A stretch of 64,000 nucleotides of DNA from CAVVYV01 sp963752585. Lineage in GTDB: Bacteria; Actinomycetota; Thermoleophilia; Solirubrobacterales; 70-9. The notes below the pieces were generated by a model. That model was not told where the DNA came from, ran no database searches, and saw only the letters and a list, made by a program, of their open reading frames with translations. Made by a program: the position numbers and the translations under genes. The stretch covers positions 620,001-684,000 of the forward strand of contig CAVVYV010000008.1 of assembly GCA_963752585.1 (NCBI GenBank). The letters run 5' to 3'. Below, piece by piece: positions 44,444-52,783 of the stretch. Numbering within the stretch: position 1 is the stretch's first letter; each line of letters starts with the position of its first letter.

Positions 44444-45691
44444 ATGCCGGCGAAGAAGAAACAGAAGGCGCCCGAGGTCAACGTCGGCATCCTCGGCAAG
44501 GGAACGGTCGGCGGAGCCTTCCACGACCTGCTCACCGACCGCGCGGAGATGGTCGCCGAGGTCTCCGGTCGCCGCCCGCGGGTGACCGGCACCCTCACCA
44601 GCAAGAAGGGCGACTTCGACAAGATCCTCGCCGCCAGCGACATCATCGTCGAGCTGATCGGCGGGATCGACCCCGCCCGCGACTACGTCACCAGGGCGCT
44701 TCGCGAGGGCCGCCACGTGGTCACCGCGAACAAGCAGCTGATCGCCCAGCACGGCGAGGAGCTGGTCGTCGCCGCGCGCGAGGGGGGCGCCCAGCTTCGA
44801 TTCGAGGCCGCGGTGGCCGGCGCGATCCCGGTGATCAGGGTGGTCCAGGAGAGCCTCGGCGCGATCCCGATCGAGAAGGTGTTCGGGATCGTCAACGGCA
44901 CCACCAACTACATCCTCACCGAGATGGCGCGCAGCGGGCTCAGCTACGACGACGCCCTGAAGCAGGCCCAGAACCTTGGCTACGCCGAGGCCGATCCCTC
45001 GGAAGACGTCGGCGGGGCCGACGCGGCGGCGAAGATGGCGATCCTGGCGCGGCTCGCGTTCGGCACCCGGGTCCGACTCGACCAGGTGCCCTATGAGGGA
45101 ATCGAGCGGATCAGGCCCGACGACATCGCCTACGCGAAGGAGCTCGGACTCTCGCTGAAGCTGCTCGGCGTCGCCGAGCGCCTCGGGGACGACCAGGTCA
45201 GCGTCCGGGTCTTTCCGTGCTTTCTCTATCCGGGCCATCCCCTCGCCCCGATCGAGGGCCCGTTCAACGCGGTGATGGTCGAGGCGCCGACGATCACCGA
45301 GATCACGATGTCGGGGCCGGGGGCCGGCGGACCGGAGACGGCCTCGGCGGTGCTCGGCGACGTCGTCTCGGTGATCGCCGGCGGCTCCCCGCTGTTCGAG
45401 GAGAACTCGAGGCTTCGGATCGCCAAGGACGTGGAGATGGCCTTCTACCTCCATCTCGAGGTCGAGGACCGCCCCGGCGTCCTCGCCCAGATCGCCGAGA
45501 TCCTCGGCGAGAACGAGGTCTCGGTGCGGAGCGTGGTCCAGCGCGGGCTCGGCGACGACGCCCAGCTGATCATGGTCATGCACCCGGTCAGCGAGCGGCG
45601 CTTCGGCGCCGCGCTGAAGAGGATCGCGAAGCTCAAGTTCCTCCGCTCCGCTCCGCGCTCGATCCGGGTGATCGAGGAAGAGTTCTCCTAG
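44444..45691 (+). CDS. hom: Homoserine dehydrogenase with ACT domain
   Basis: The intact 415-residue protein has the NAD(P) loop VGILGKGTVGGAF, VELIGGIDPARDYV, VVTANKQLIAQHG (catalytic-region Lys), VNGTTNYILTEM, AEADPSEDVGGADAAAKMAIL and a C-terminal ACT regulatory domain (YLHLEVEDRPGVLAQIAEILGENEVSV), as expected for threonine feedback. It lies 2 bp after lysA and overlaps thrC by one base, the usual actinobacterial hom-thrC arrangement. Full length is normal. Confidence 0.96.
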   Translation: MPAKKKQKAPEVNVGILGKGTVGGAFHDLLTDRAEMVAEVSGRRPRVTGTLTSKKGDFDKILAASDIIVELIGGIDPARDYVTRALREGRHVVTANKQLIAQHGEELVVAAREGGAQLRFEAAVAGAIPVIRVVQESLGAIPIEKVFGIVNGTTNYILTEMARSGLSYDDALKQAQNLGYAEADPSEDVGGADAAAKMAILARLAFGTRVRLDQVPYEGIERIRPDDIAYAKELGLSLKLLGVAERLGDDQVSVRVFPCFLYPGHPLAPIEGPFNAVMVEAPTITEITMSGPGAGGPETASAVLGDVVSVIAGGSPLFEENSRLRIAKDVEMAFYLHLEVEDRPGVLAQIAEILGENEVSVRSVVQRGLGDDAQLIMVMHPVSERRFGAALKRIAKLKFLRSAPRSIRVIEEEFS

Positions 45692-46726
45692 TGCCGGCAA
45701 CCCCTGATCGAGCGCTACCGCGACGATCTTCCGTTGGAGGACGGCGACCCGGTGGTGACCCTGAACGAGGGCTCCACCCCGCTGATCCACTCGCCGCGGC
45801 TGAGCGAGAAGATCGGGGCGGAGGCCTACCTCAAGTTCGAGGGGGCGAACCCGACCGGCAGCTTCAAGGACCGCGGGATGACGGTTGCGGTGTCGCGCGC
45901 CGCCGGGGCCGGGGTGGAGGCGATCGTCTGCGCCTCGACCGGAAACACCGCCGCCAGTTGCGCCGCCTACGCCGCCCGGGCGGGGCTCCGGGGAGCGGTG
46001 ATCGTTCCCGAGGGCAAGATCGCGATCGGCAAGCTGGCGCAGGCGCTGATGCACGGGGCGCGGGTGATCGCGCTCGAGGGCAACTTCGATCAGGCGCTCG
46101 AGATCGTCCGCGAGGTCGCCCAGCGCCACCCGGTGGAGCTGGTCAACTCGGTCAACCCTTACCGGATCGAGGGGCAGAAGACGGCTGCGTTCGAGGTGAT
46201 CGAGGAGCTCGGCGAGGCCCCGGAGGCGCTGGCGATCCCGGTCGGGAACGCGGGGAACGTCACCTCCTGGTGGAAGGGATTCGGCGAGCGTGAGGCGACG
46301 CCGGTCCTCTATGGATTTCAGGCGGAGGGTGCGGCGCCGCTGGTCGAGGGCCACCCGATCGAGAAGCCGGAGACGATCGCCTCGGCGATCAGGATCGGCA
46401 ATCCGGCCCGCTGGGAGGAGGCGATGGGAGCGTTCACCGCCTCCCGGGGGCGGGTCGCAGCGATCTCCGATGAGCAGATCCTCGACGCCTACCGCTGGCT
46501 CGCCGACAGCGAGGGGGTCTTCTGCGAGCCGGCCTCGGCCGCCTCGGTCGCCGGGGTCCTCGCCCACGGTCTCCCGGTCGCCGACGGAGGCGACCCGCCC
46601 CGGACCGTGGTCTGCGTGCTCACCGGCCACGGGCTCAAGGACCCCGACACGGCGCTCGGGAAGGCGCCCGCGGTGGTCGGCTGCGAGGCCAACCTGACTG
46701 CGGTAGAGAAGGCGATCTTCGACTGA
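45691..46726 (+). CDS. thrC: Threonine synthase (one N-terminal frameshift)
   Basis: ThrC converts O-phosphohomoserine to threonine. GTG 45691 overlaps the hom TAG. After a shift at about 45700 the protein reads LIERYRDDLPLEDGDPVVTLNEGSTPLIHSPRL. PLP Lys in PTGSFKDRGM, CASTGNTAASCAAYAARAG, PVGNAGNVTSWWKGF (phosphate loop) and CVLTGHGLKDP. Apart from the N-terminal break the gene is intact to TGA 46726. Confidence 0.94.
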
Positions 46727-46753
46727 GCCGCCCTGGCCGCCGAGCCCGGCGGC

Positions 46754-46759
46754 TAACCT
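46754..46759 (+). promoter_or_regulatory. -10 box of leaderless gene 46766-47116
   Basis: TAACCT lies exactly 6 nt before GTG 46766; no Shine-Dalgarno. Confidence 0.45.
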
Positions 46760-46765
46760 CGGCGC

Positions 46766-47116
46766 GTGGCCGCTCAGCCGCGCATCGAGCTCCTCTGGTG
46801 GCAAGACTGCCCCTCGTGGGAGCGGGCGCGCGCGATGCTGCGCGAGGCGGTCGCCGAGGCCGGTCTCGAGCCGGGCTCCGTTGAGGTCCGCGAGATCGAC
46901 ACCGAGGCTGCGGCGGCGCGCGAGGGATTCGTCGGCTCCCCGACGATCCGGATCGACGGAGCCGACCTGCAGCCGCCCCCCGAGGGCGAGCCGGCGGGCT
47001 TGACCTGCCGGATCTACCGCCGGCGGGACGGAACCACCTCGCCCCTCCCCGATCCGGCCGACCTTCGCGACGCCCTGGCCGCGGCGGCCGTCGGTGCCGC
47101 TGATCGAGCGCGGTGA
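46766..47116 (+). CDS. Thioredoxin-fold (glutaredoxin-like) small protein
   Basis: The 116-residue product starts PRIELLWWQDCPSWERARAMLREAVAEAG: a beta strand, a CPSW redox-like site and a helix, then VEVREIDTEAAAAREGFVGSPTIRIDG, whose SPT(I) resembles the cis-Pro loop of thioredoxins. A second Cys is in GLTCRIYRR. Such single-Cys or C...C thioredoxin-like proteins occur near mercury- and redox-related genes but also alone. It is intact and sits between thrC and thrB with its own promoter box. Confidence 0.75.
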   Translation: MAAQPRIELLWWQDCPSWERARAMLREAVAEAGLEPGSVEVREIDTEAAAAREGFVGSPTIRIDGADLQPPPEGEPAGLTCRIYRRRDGTTSPLPDPADLRDALAAAAVGAADRAR

Positions 47117-47156
47117 TCTAGCCTCCGGGCTTCAGCCTCCGAGCGACGGGAGTGCG

Positions 47157-47690
47157 ATGGCCATTTCGATAGGCGAGAAGGCGCCGGATTTCGAGCTTCC
47201 GGGAACCGACGGCGCGAAGCACATGCTCTCCGCCAACGGCCCGGCCGCGGCGACGGTCGTCTATTGGACCTGCAACCACTGCCCCTACGCCCTTGCCTGG
47301 CACGACCGGATGCTCGACCTGGCACGTGACTATGCCGATCGTGGGGTGCGCTTCCTGGCGATCAACTCCAACGACGCCGAGCGCTACCCGGCCGACTCAT
47401 TCGAGGCGATGGTGGACCGGGTCGAGACGGAGGGGGAGTGGCCCCATCCCTATCTCCACGACGAGGGCCAGGACGTGGCGCGGGCCTGGGGCGCCGAGAA
47501 GACCCCGCACGTCTTCGTCCTCGATCACGAGCTGAAGCTGCGCTACCACGGCGCTCCCGACGCCGACTACGACGACGCCTCGCACGCCGCCACCTGGGTC
47601 CGCGAAGCGCTCGATGCCGTCCTCGAGGGCCGCGAGCCCGAGCGGCAGCGGACGGCGGCCGTCGGCTGCGGGATCAAGTGGAAGCAGTGA
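47157..47690 (+). CDS. Thioredoxin-family (AhpC/TSA/TlpA-like) protein
   Basis: The intact 177-residue protein has IGEKAPDFELPGTDGAKHML, the redox motif WTCNHCPYALAW (CxxC), then LAINSNDAERYPADSFEAM and EKTPHVFVLDHELKLRYHG with the cis-Pro. This is the cytoplasmic thioredoxin-like family found in many actinobacteria and cyanobacteria, with no signal peptide. ATG 47157 is preceded by GGGAG. It is 10 bp upstream of thrB. Partners unknown. Confidence 0.88.
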   Translation: MAISIGEKAPDFELPGTDGAKHMLSANGPAAATVVYWTCNHCPYALAWHDRMLDLARDYADRGVRFLAINSNDAERYPADSFEAMVDRVETEGEWPHPYLHDEGQDVARAWGAEKTPHVFVLDHELKLRYHGAPDADYDDASHAATWVREALDAVLEGREPERQRTAAVGCGIKWKQ

Positions 47691-47700
47691 GGGCCCGGCG

Positions 47701-48580
47701 ATGACCGCGCGCAGGCGTCTGGTGCGGGTCCCCGCCTCCTCGGCCAACCTGGGGCCGGGATACGACGTGCTTGCCGCCGCCCTCAGCCTCCATCTCGAGG
47801 TCGAGGTCGAGGAGACCGGGTCGTTCTCGGTCGAGGCGAAGGGCCTCGACGTGCCCCTCGACCGCTCGAATCTCTGCGTCCGGGCGTTCGAGTGGCTGCG
47901 GCCGGCCGACGGGATCGCCTTCCGGATCCGCAGCGAGGTCCCTCTCGGCGCGGGCCTCGGCTCGAGCGCGGCCGCGATCGTCGCCGGACTGCTCGCGGCA
48001 GACCATCTCTACGAGCTGGCGATGGAGCGCGAGGACCTCCTCAACCACGCGGCCCGGGTCGAGGGCCATCCCGACAACGTCGCCGCGGCGCTCTACGGAG
48101 GCTTCGTCGTCTGCTCGAGCAACGACGGCGCCGTTACCGCGACCCGGCTCGAGCCCCCGCAAGGGGTGGAGGGGGTGTTGGTGATTCCCGCCGGTCAGGT
48201 GCCCACCGAGGAGGCGCGCGATGCGCTTCCCACCGAGGTCCCGATCGCCGACGCGGTCGCCAATGTCGCCGCGGTCTCCGATCTGCTCGTCGGCATTCAG
48301 CGGTCCGATCTCACCCTGATCGGCCGGGGGCTCAGCCGATCGCCTCCATCAGCCCCATCGCGCCCACCTCTATCCACGCTCGATGGAGGTCGTCGCGGAG
48401 GCGCCGAGGCTCGGCGCGATCGGCGCGACGATCTCAGGCGCCGGCCCCAGCGTCCTGGTCTGGTCGTTCTGGCAGAGCACCGGCAAGGTCGTCGACGCGC
48501 TCCGCAAGGAGTTCGGCGACTGGGCCGAGATCCGCCGGGTCCCGTTCTCCGCGACCGGCGCCGACGTCCCGGAGCTCTAG
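47701..48580 (+). CDS. thrB: Homoserine kinase (one frameshift)
   Basis: GHMP kinase that phosphorylates homoserine. Motif 1 RVPASSANLGPGYDVLAAALSL, motif 2 SEVPLGAGLGSSAAAIVAGLLAA, HAARVEGHPDNVAAALYGGF, and motif 3 GAIGATISGAGPSVLVW, the last after a shift near 48330. The C-terminus ends TGADVPEL. It completes the threonine set with hom and thrC. Confidence 0.94.
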
Positions 48581-48614
48581 GGGGTGTCTCAACCGTTGTG
48601 AGAGGCCCCACTAG

Positions 48615-48935
48615 ATGGGCGATTCGGCGCTATCGCTCTGGTCCGAGGACTCGTTCTGTTCGATCGCGTCGAAGGGGTCGGCATTCTCGATCGGCTCGAT
48701 CGGCTCCTTCGCCTCGATCGGTTCGATCGGCTCGGCCGGCTCAGCGTTCTCGGTCGGCTCGGCGGGCTCGGCCGGCTCGGTGCTATCGGCCGGAAGCCTC
48801 GGCTCGGTGATGTCCTCCGGCCAGATCGAGGCGGTGATGGGCGACCACCAGAATCCGCGCGCCGCCCTGCTGTCGGCGGGGATCCTCGCCGCCTCGGCCC
48901 TCGCCGTCGCCGCTTGGGCTCTCCGGCGCCGCTGA
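48615..48935 (+). CDS. Ser-triplet-repeat protein with C-terminal membrane anchor
   Basis: The 106-residue frame consists of M, then 22 uninterrupted triplets of the form x-x-Ser (residues 2-67: GDS ALS LWS EDS FCS IAS KGS AFS IGS IGS FAS ...VMS), a short linker SGQIEAVMGDHQNP and a terminal helix RAALLSAGILAASALAVAAWALRRR. x-x-Ser with Gly or Ala as the second residue suggests an extended or solenoid-like surface. There is no N-terminal signal, so it looks tail-anchored. I know of no described function. The opposite strand is also open (Glu-Pro repeats) but lacks gene-like features. Confidence 0.65.
   Translation: MGDSALSLWSEDSFCSIASKGSAFSIGSIGSFASIGSIGSAGSAFSVGSAGSAGSVLSAGSLGSVMSSGQIEAVMGDHQNPRAALLSAGILAASALAVAAWALRRR
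48676..48780 (+). repeat. Degenerate 9-bp tandem repeat (TCGATCGGC-like)
   Basis: Runs of TCGATCGGC and variants encode the Ser-Ile-Gly / Ser-Ala-Gly triplets of the 48615-48935 protein. The repeat is coding and in frame throughout. Confidence 0.6.
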
Positions 48936-49019
48936 GCTCGCGGCGCCGGCTCCGTCGGCGGTTGCCCTGCGTGCCTCGGGAGCCGGCGCCTCTGAGCGGG
49001 CGGTGTGTCCTTCAGTGCC

Positions 49020-49220
49020 TCAACCGACGAAGTTGAAGCCGCACTTCTTGCCCTTGTCGTTCGGGGCAGGGTGCTTCTTCTGCTTCTTCTTCGCCGCACA
49101 CGGCTTGTCCGAATGTGGGACCCCGCCCTTGTCGGCTACCGCGCTCGCTGCCGGGAACGAGAGGGCGAGAGCGACACCGGTCGTCAGCGCCGCGACCCTG
49201 CGCATCGTGCGTGACTTCAC
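49020..49220 (-). CDS. Small secreted Lys-rich Cys protein
   Basis: 66 residues from GTG 49220: a signal peptide (RRVAALTTGVALALSFPAASAVA) and a basic mature part ADKGGVPHSDKPCAAKKKQKKHPAPNDKGKKCGFNFVG with two Cys. AGGAGG lies 12 nt upstream, separated from the start by the palindrome TGTGGATCCACA; ATG 49205 is an alternative start. The Lys-rich tail resembles that of the secreted protein at 42486. Confidence 0.6.
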   Translation of the reverse strand: MKSRTMRRVAALTTGVALALSFPAASAVADKGGVPHSDKPCAAKKKQKKHPAPNDKGKKCGFNFVG

Positions 49221-49232
49221 TGTGGATCCACA
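49221..49232. promoter_or_regulatory. Palindrome between ribosome-binding site and start codon of 49020-49220
   Basis: TGTGGATCCACA, a perfect 12-bp palindrome, fills the gap between AGGAGG and the GTG. It might fold as a tiny hairpin or be a protein-binding site. Confidence 0.35.
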
Positions 49233-49349
49233 CCTCCTGTGGTCGGATGCCTCTTTAGAGCGCCGGCGCCCCCTCAGGGGTTACGTGTGGTCCCGGCCGG
49301 TCGCGTCCCTTCTCCCGATGGAGGCGAACCTGCGAGAGAATCCGGTGTT

Positions 49350-49365
49350 TGTGACGGATCTCACA
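49350..49365. promoter_or_regulatory. Perfect CRP-type site upstream of P450-adenylate cyclase operon
   Basis: TGTGA-CGGATC-TCACA has both conserved CRP half-sites at the canonical 6-bp spacing. It ends 27 bp before the P450 start codon. The same operon encodes an adenylate cyclase. Confidence 0.6.
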
Positions 49366-49392
49366 GATCTCGATCGCCGCGCGTAAGAGGGT

Positions 49393-50754
49393 ATGTCGCA
49401 GAAGCAAGCGATCGGAGGCGCAATGGGTTCAGGGCTCCCTGCCGGGCCGTCTCATCCCTCGCTGATCCAGGGGATCGGCCTCTGGACGCGCCCACTCGCT
49501 TTCCTCGAGCGCTGCCGCGCGCGGTACGGCAAGCGCTTCACGGTTCGGTTTCCGCTCGCCCCGCCGTTCGTGATCATCAGCGAGCCCGAGCAGGTGAAGG
49601 AGATCTACACGGCTCCGGCTGACGTGCTTCACCCCGGCGAGGGTGCCCGCGTACTGGAGCCGGTCGTCGGCAAGAACTCGGTGATCCTGCTCGACGGCGA
49701 CTCGCACATGGAGCAGCGGAAGCTGATGCTGCCGGCCTTCCACGGAGAGCGGATCGAGCGGCTCACCGGCCTCGTCCAGGAAGTGGCAGAGCGCGAAGTC
49801 GGTGGCTGGGAGGGAAGCGTCGAACTCCACCCGCGGCTGCAGGCACTCACCCTGGAGATCATCCTCCGCGCGGTCTTCGGCCTCGACCCGGGGCCACGCC
49901 TGGACGCGGTGCGCGGCCGCCTCACCACCCTGCTCTCCTATGGCGATAAGCCGATGTCGCTAATGCCCGAGCCCCCGCCGCGGCTGGCGCGGTTGCTCGA
50001 CCGGTTCGGCCCGATGCGCGGCTTCATGACCGTGCGCGAGGAGACCAACCGGCTGCTGTTCGAACTGATCGACGAGCGCCGACGCGAGCAAGCCGATCGC
50101 GACGACGTCCTCTCGATCCTGCTCGAAGCGCGACACGAGGATGGCTCCGAGATGAGCGCCCAGGAGCTTCGCGACGAGCTGATGACGCTGCTGGTCGCAG
50201 GCCACGAGACCACGGCCTCGACCCTCGCCTGGGCGTTCGAGCGCCTCGCCCGCCAGCCGCGGGCCCTCGCCACGCTCACGGACGAGGTCAGGGATGGCGG
50301 TGATGAGAGCTATTTGACCGCGACGATCCAGGAGACGCTGCGGCGCCGGCCGGTGCTGCCGAACACCATGCCCCGGTTCGTGAAGCAGCCGATCGAGGTC
50401 GGGGGTTGGTCCTACCCGACCGGCGCCTGCCTGGTTGCCAACTCCTACCTTCTCCACCATGACGCCGATCTCTACCCGGATCCCTACGCATTCCGGCCCG
50501 AGCGCTTCCTGGACGAGCCGCCCGGCACCTACACCTGGATCCCGTTCGGCGGCGGCCGCCGGCGCTGCCTCGGGGCGAGCTTCGCGATGCTGGAGATGAA
50601 GGTCGTGATCGCGAGCATCCTGCGCACCTCCGAGCTGCGCACCACCGCGAGCCCACACGAGCCGCCGCGGCGGCGCAACATCACCGTCCGCCCGGCGGGC
50701 GGCTCGCGTGCGGAACTGGTCCGCCAGCAAACCCAGGTCGGAGCCGGCGCATGA
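49393..50754 (+). CDS. Cytochrome P450
   Basis: The intact 453-residue protein has the I-helix oxygen-binding motif LLVAGHETTASTLAW (around 268-272), ETLRRRPVLPN (ExxR), the FxPERF meander in PYAFRPERFLDEPP, and the heme loop WIPFGGGRRRCLGASFAM with the thiolate Cys392. The sequence fits bacterial class I or CYP110-like enzymes that act on fatty acids or terpenoids. No ferredoxin or reductase is adjacent. Its TGA overlaps the ATG of the adenylate cyclase gene (ATGA), so the two are translationally coupled. Confidence 0.95.
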   Translation: MSQKQAIGGAMGSGLPAGPSHPSLIQGIGLWTRPLAFLERCRARYGKRFTVRFPLAPPFVIISEPEQVKEIYTAPADVLHPGEGARVLEPVVGKNSVILLDGDSHMEQRKLMLPAFHGERIERLTGLVQEVAEREVGGWEGSVELHPRLQALTLEIILRAVFGLDPGPRLDAVRGRLTTLLSYGDKPMSLMPEPPPRLARLLDRFGPMRGFMTVREETNRLLFELIDERRREQADRDDVLSILLEARHEDGSEMSAQELRDELMTLLVAGHETTASTLAWAFERLARQPRALATLTDEVRDGGDESYLTATIQETLRRRPVLPNTMPRFVKQPIEVGGWSYPTGACLVANSYLLHHDADLYPDPYAFRPERFLDEPPGTYTWIPFGGGRRRCLGASFAMLEMKVVIASILRTSELRTTASPHEPPRRRNITVRPAGGSRAELVRQQTQVGAGA

Positions 50755-52253
50755 GCCGCGACGAGACCGACCGCTTCGTCAGCGGGATCCTCGGGCGAAT
50801 CCGGCTGGTCGGCTGGGCGGCGGGCCTGCTCGGTGCAGCGGTGGTCTTCGTCGCGATCGGGTTCCTGATCCCGATCTTCTACGACCCCACTGAGCGCGAT
50901 GCCATCGGGCGCGAGAACCTGCCGCTGGCCGCGGCGACGGTGCTCGCAGGCGGCGCCGCGATCACCTGGCTCTTCGGCCGCGACCTGAACGCTGCCCTGG
51001 CCTGGATTCGCGAGGGGCGCGATCCCGACGAGAGCGAGCACCGCCTCACCCTACGACTGGCCAGCCGGGCTGCGCTCATGGATGCCGTTGCCTGGGGGAT
51101 CGCCGGCCTCATTCTCGGCGCGCTCAACGTGCACCACTCGCTCGGCTTCGCGGCGGTCGTCGTCTCCGCGATCTGGCTCGGCGGGGAGACCTGCTCCGCG
51201 CTCCTCTACCTGCTCTACGAGCGAGTGCTGCGACCGGTGACGGCGCTGGCGCTGGCCGCCCGCGAGCCCGAGCACTCGGTCGCACCGGGGATTCGCAACC
51301 GCCTGCTCTTCGCCTGGAGTCTCGGCACCGGGGTGCCGATCCTGGGGGTGCTCGTGGTCGGCGTCGTCGGTGTCACCAAGCCGGACGTGGACGCGGAGTA
51401 CGTGGCGGGGGCGTCCGTCTTCCTCGGCTCGGTCGCGGTCGCGGTGGGGCTCTTTGCGACCCTGGTCTCGGCCCGGGCCATTGCCGATCCGGTGATCTCC
51501 GTGAGGAAGGCCCTCGACCGAGTAGCCGAGGGCGACTTCGAGGCCCAGGTGCCGATCAACGACTCGAGTGAGGTCGGCGTGCTCCAGGCCGGCTTCAACC
51601 GGATGGCCGAGGGCCTCCGCGAGCGCGAGCGGATCCGTGACCTCTTCGGCCGCCAGGTGGGCAAGGAGGTCGCCCGGGCCGCGCTTCGAGACGGCACCCG
51701 GCTCGGCGGCGAGGAGCGCGAGATCGGGGCCCTCTTCGTCGACTTGACCGGCTCCACGTCGATGGCGTTGGCGATGCCACCGGCCGAGGTGGTGCGCCTA
51801 CTCAACCGCTTCTTCCGCGTCGTGATCGAGACCACCGAAGAGGGGGGAGGACTCGTCAACAAGTTCGAGGGCGACGCCGCCCTCTGCATCTTCGGGGCGC
51901 CCGTGGCGAGCTCCGATCCGGCTGGGGAGGCGCTCGCCGTCGCCCGCGCGCTCTGCGAGCGGCTCGAGCGGGAGGTGCCCGAGATCGACTTCGGGATCGG
52001 TATCTCGGCGGGACGGGCGGTCGCGGGCAACGTCGGCGCCGAGCAGCGCTTCGAGTACACGGTGATCGGCGATCCGGTCAACGAGGCCGCGCGTCTCTGC
52101 GATCTCGCCAAGGAGCGCGGTGAGCGGGTGGTCGCCTCGGGCGCCGCACTTGAGCGGGCGTCGGGGGACGAATCCGAGGTCTGGGAGCGCACCGAGCGCA
52201 CCGTCCTGCGCGGCCGCCTCGATGCGACCGAGCTCGCCTCGCCGCGGGCCTGA
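50751..52253 (+). CDS. Membrane adenylate/guanylate cyclase (class III) with HAMP domain
   Basis: The 500-residue protein has about six membrane helices (for example GWAAGLLGAAVVFVAIGFLI, LPLAAATVLAGGAAITWLF, GLILGALNVHHSLGFAAVVV), a HAMP linker (ISVRKALDRVAEGDFEAQVPI) and a catalytic domain: metal Asp331 in GALFVDLTGSTSM, Asp375 in FEGDAALCIFG, and the transition-state Asn444 and Arg448 in GDPVNEAARLCD. The catalytic residues are complete, so it should be active. It probably makes cAMP, which connects to the CRP site upstream. Confidence 0.94.
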   Translation: MSRDETDRFVSGILGRIRLVGWAAGLLGAAVVFVAIGFLIPIFYDPTERDAIGRENLPLAAATVLAGGAAITWLFGRDLNAALAWIREGRDPDESEHRLTLRLASRAALMDAVAWGIAGLILGALNVHHSLGFAAVVVSAIWLGGETCSALLYLLYERVLRPVTALALAAREPEHSVAPGIRNRLLFAWSLGTGVPILGVLVVGVVGVTKPDVDAEYVAGASVFLGSVAVAVGLFATLVSARAIADPVISVRKALDRVAEGDFEAQVPINDSSEVGVLQAGFNRMAEGLRERERIRDLFGRQVGKEVARAALRDGTRLGGEEREIGALFVDLTGSTSMALAMPPAEVVRLLNRFFRVVIETTEEGGGLVNKFEGDAALCIFGAPVASSDPAGEALAVARALCERLEREVPEIDFGIGISAGRAVAGNVGAEQRFEYTVIGDPVNEAARLCDLAKERGERVVASGAALERASGDESEVWERTERTVLRGRLDATELASPRA

Positions 52254-52296
52254 CTGGCTCCTGCAGGCGCCCTCCTGATCAGCACCCGCTGCCGTT

Positions 52297-52725
52297 CTAA
52301 TCGAGCAGGCCGACCTGGCGCAGGATCGAAACCGAGTCCGAGTAGACGTCCTTGCGCTTGATCATCCCGTCCTCGAACGGGATCACGTCCACGCCCCGCC
52401 ACTCGACCTTCTTCCCGGTCGGGGCGGCGACCAGATCTCCGCGGCGCATCTCGTTCCGGTGAGTCGCCGTCGCGGTCCACTCCTGGGTGACCACCCCGTC
52501 GCGGACGTAGAGGCGACGGGTCTCGAAGTGGATGTCGGGCCAGGTCTCGAAGATCGAGCCGATGTGCTCCCGCGCCGCCTCGCCCTCGGCGGCCTCGCCG
52601 GCGGTGTGATTCTCGAAGACCATGTCCGGCGCGTGCATCGCCATGATCGCGTCGAGGTCGTGGCTGTTCCAAGCCTCGTTGTACCGCGCGATCCTCTCCG
52701 CCAGAGCCGCCGGGTCATCGGCCAT
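52297..52725 (-). CDS. SnoaL-like / NTF2-fold protein
   Basis: The 142-residue protein from ATG 52725 reads ALAERIARYNEAWNSHDLDAIMAMHAPDMVFENHTAG, then GSIFETWPDIHFETRRLYVRDGVVTQEWTATATHRNE and GVDVIPFEDGMIKRKDVYSDSVSIL. The NxxDxDAxxALHxxD pattern and the layout are those of SnoaL-like ester cyclases. TATCCT 6 nt upstream supports the start. It is convergent with the cyclase gene. Substrate unknown. Confidence 0.9.
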   Translation of the reverse strand: MADDPAALAERIARYNEAWNSHDLDAIMAMHAPDMVFENHTAGEAAEGEAAREHIGSIFETWPDIHFETRRLYVRDGVVTQEWTATATHRNEMRRGDLVAAPTGKKVEWRGVDVIPFEDGMIKRKDVYSDSVSILRQVGLLD

Positions 52726-52731
52726 CCGGAG

Positions 52732-52737
52732 AGGATA
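52732..52737 (-). promoter_or_regulatory. -10 box of leaderless SnoaL-like gene
   Basis: On the minus strand TATCCT is exactly 6 nt before ATG 52725. Confidence 0.45.
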
Positions 52738-52783
52738 TGTTCGCGCGGCGGTTGCAGACACCGCGGACCAGGAGGAGGAGCGC

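Noticed and set aside
48611..49099. Minus-strand frame with Glu-Pro repeats as the real gene instead of the Ser-triplet protein
   Set aside because: It has no start with a ribosome-binding site, begins in an Arg-rich shadow region and has no membrane or domain features, whereas the plus-strand frame ends in a clear membrane helix with a basic stop-transfer tail.
49384..49389. TAAGAG before the P450 ATG as a leaderless -10 box
   Set aside because: It is only 3 nt before the ATG, not the 6-7 nt seen in the other cases, and it looks more like part of a weak ribosome-binding site (AGAGG).
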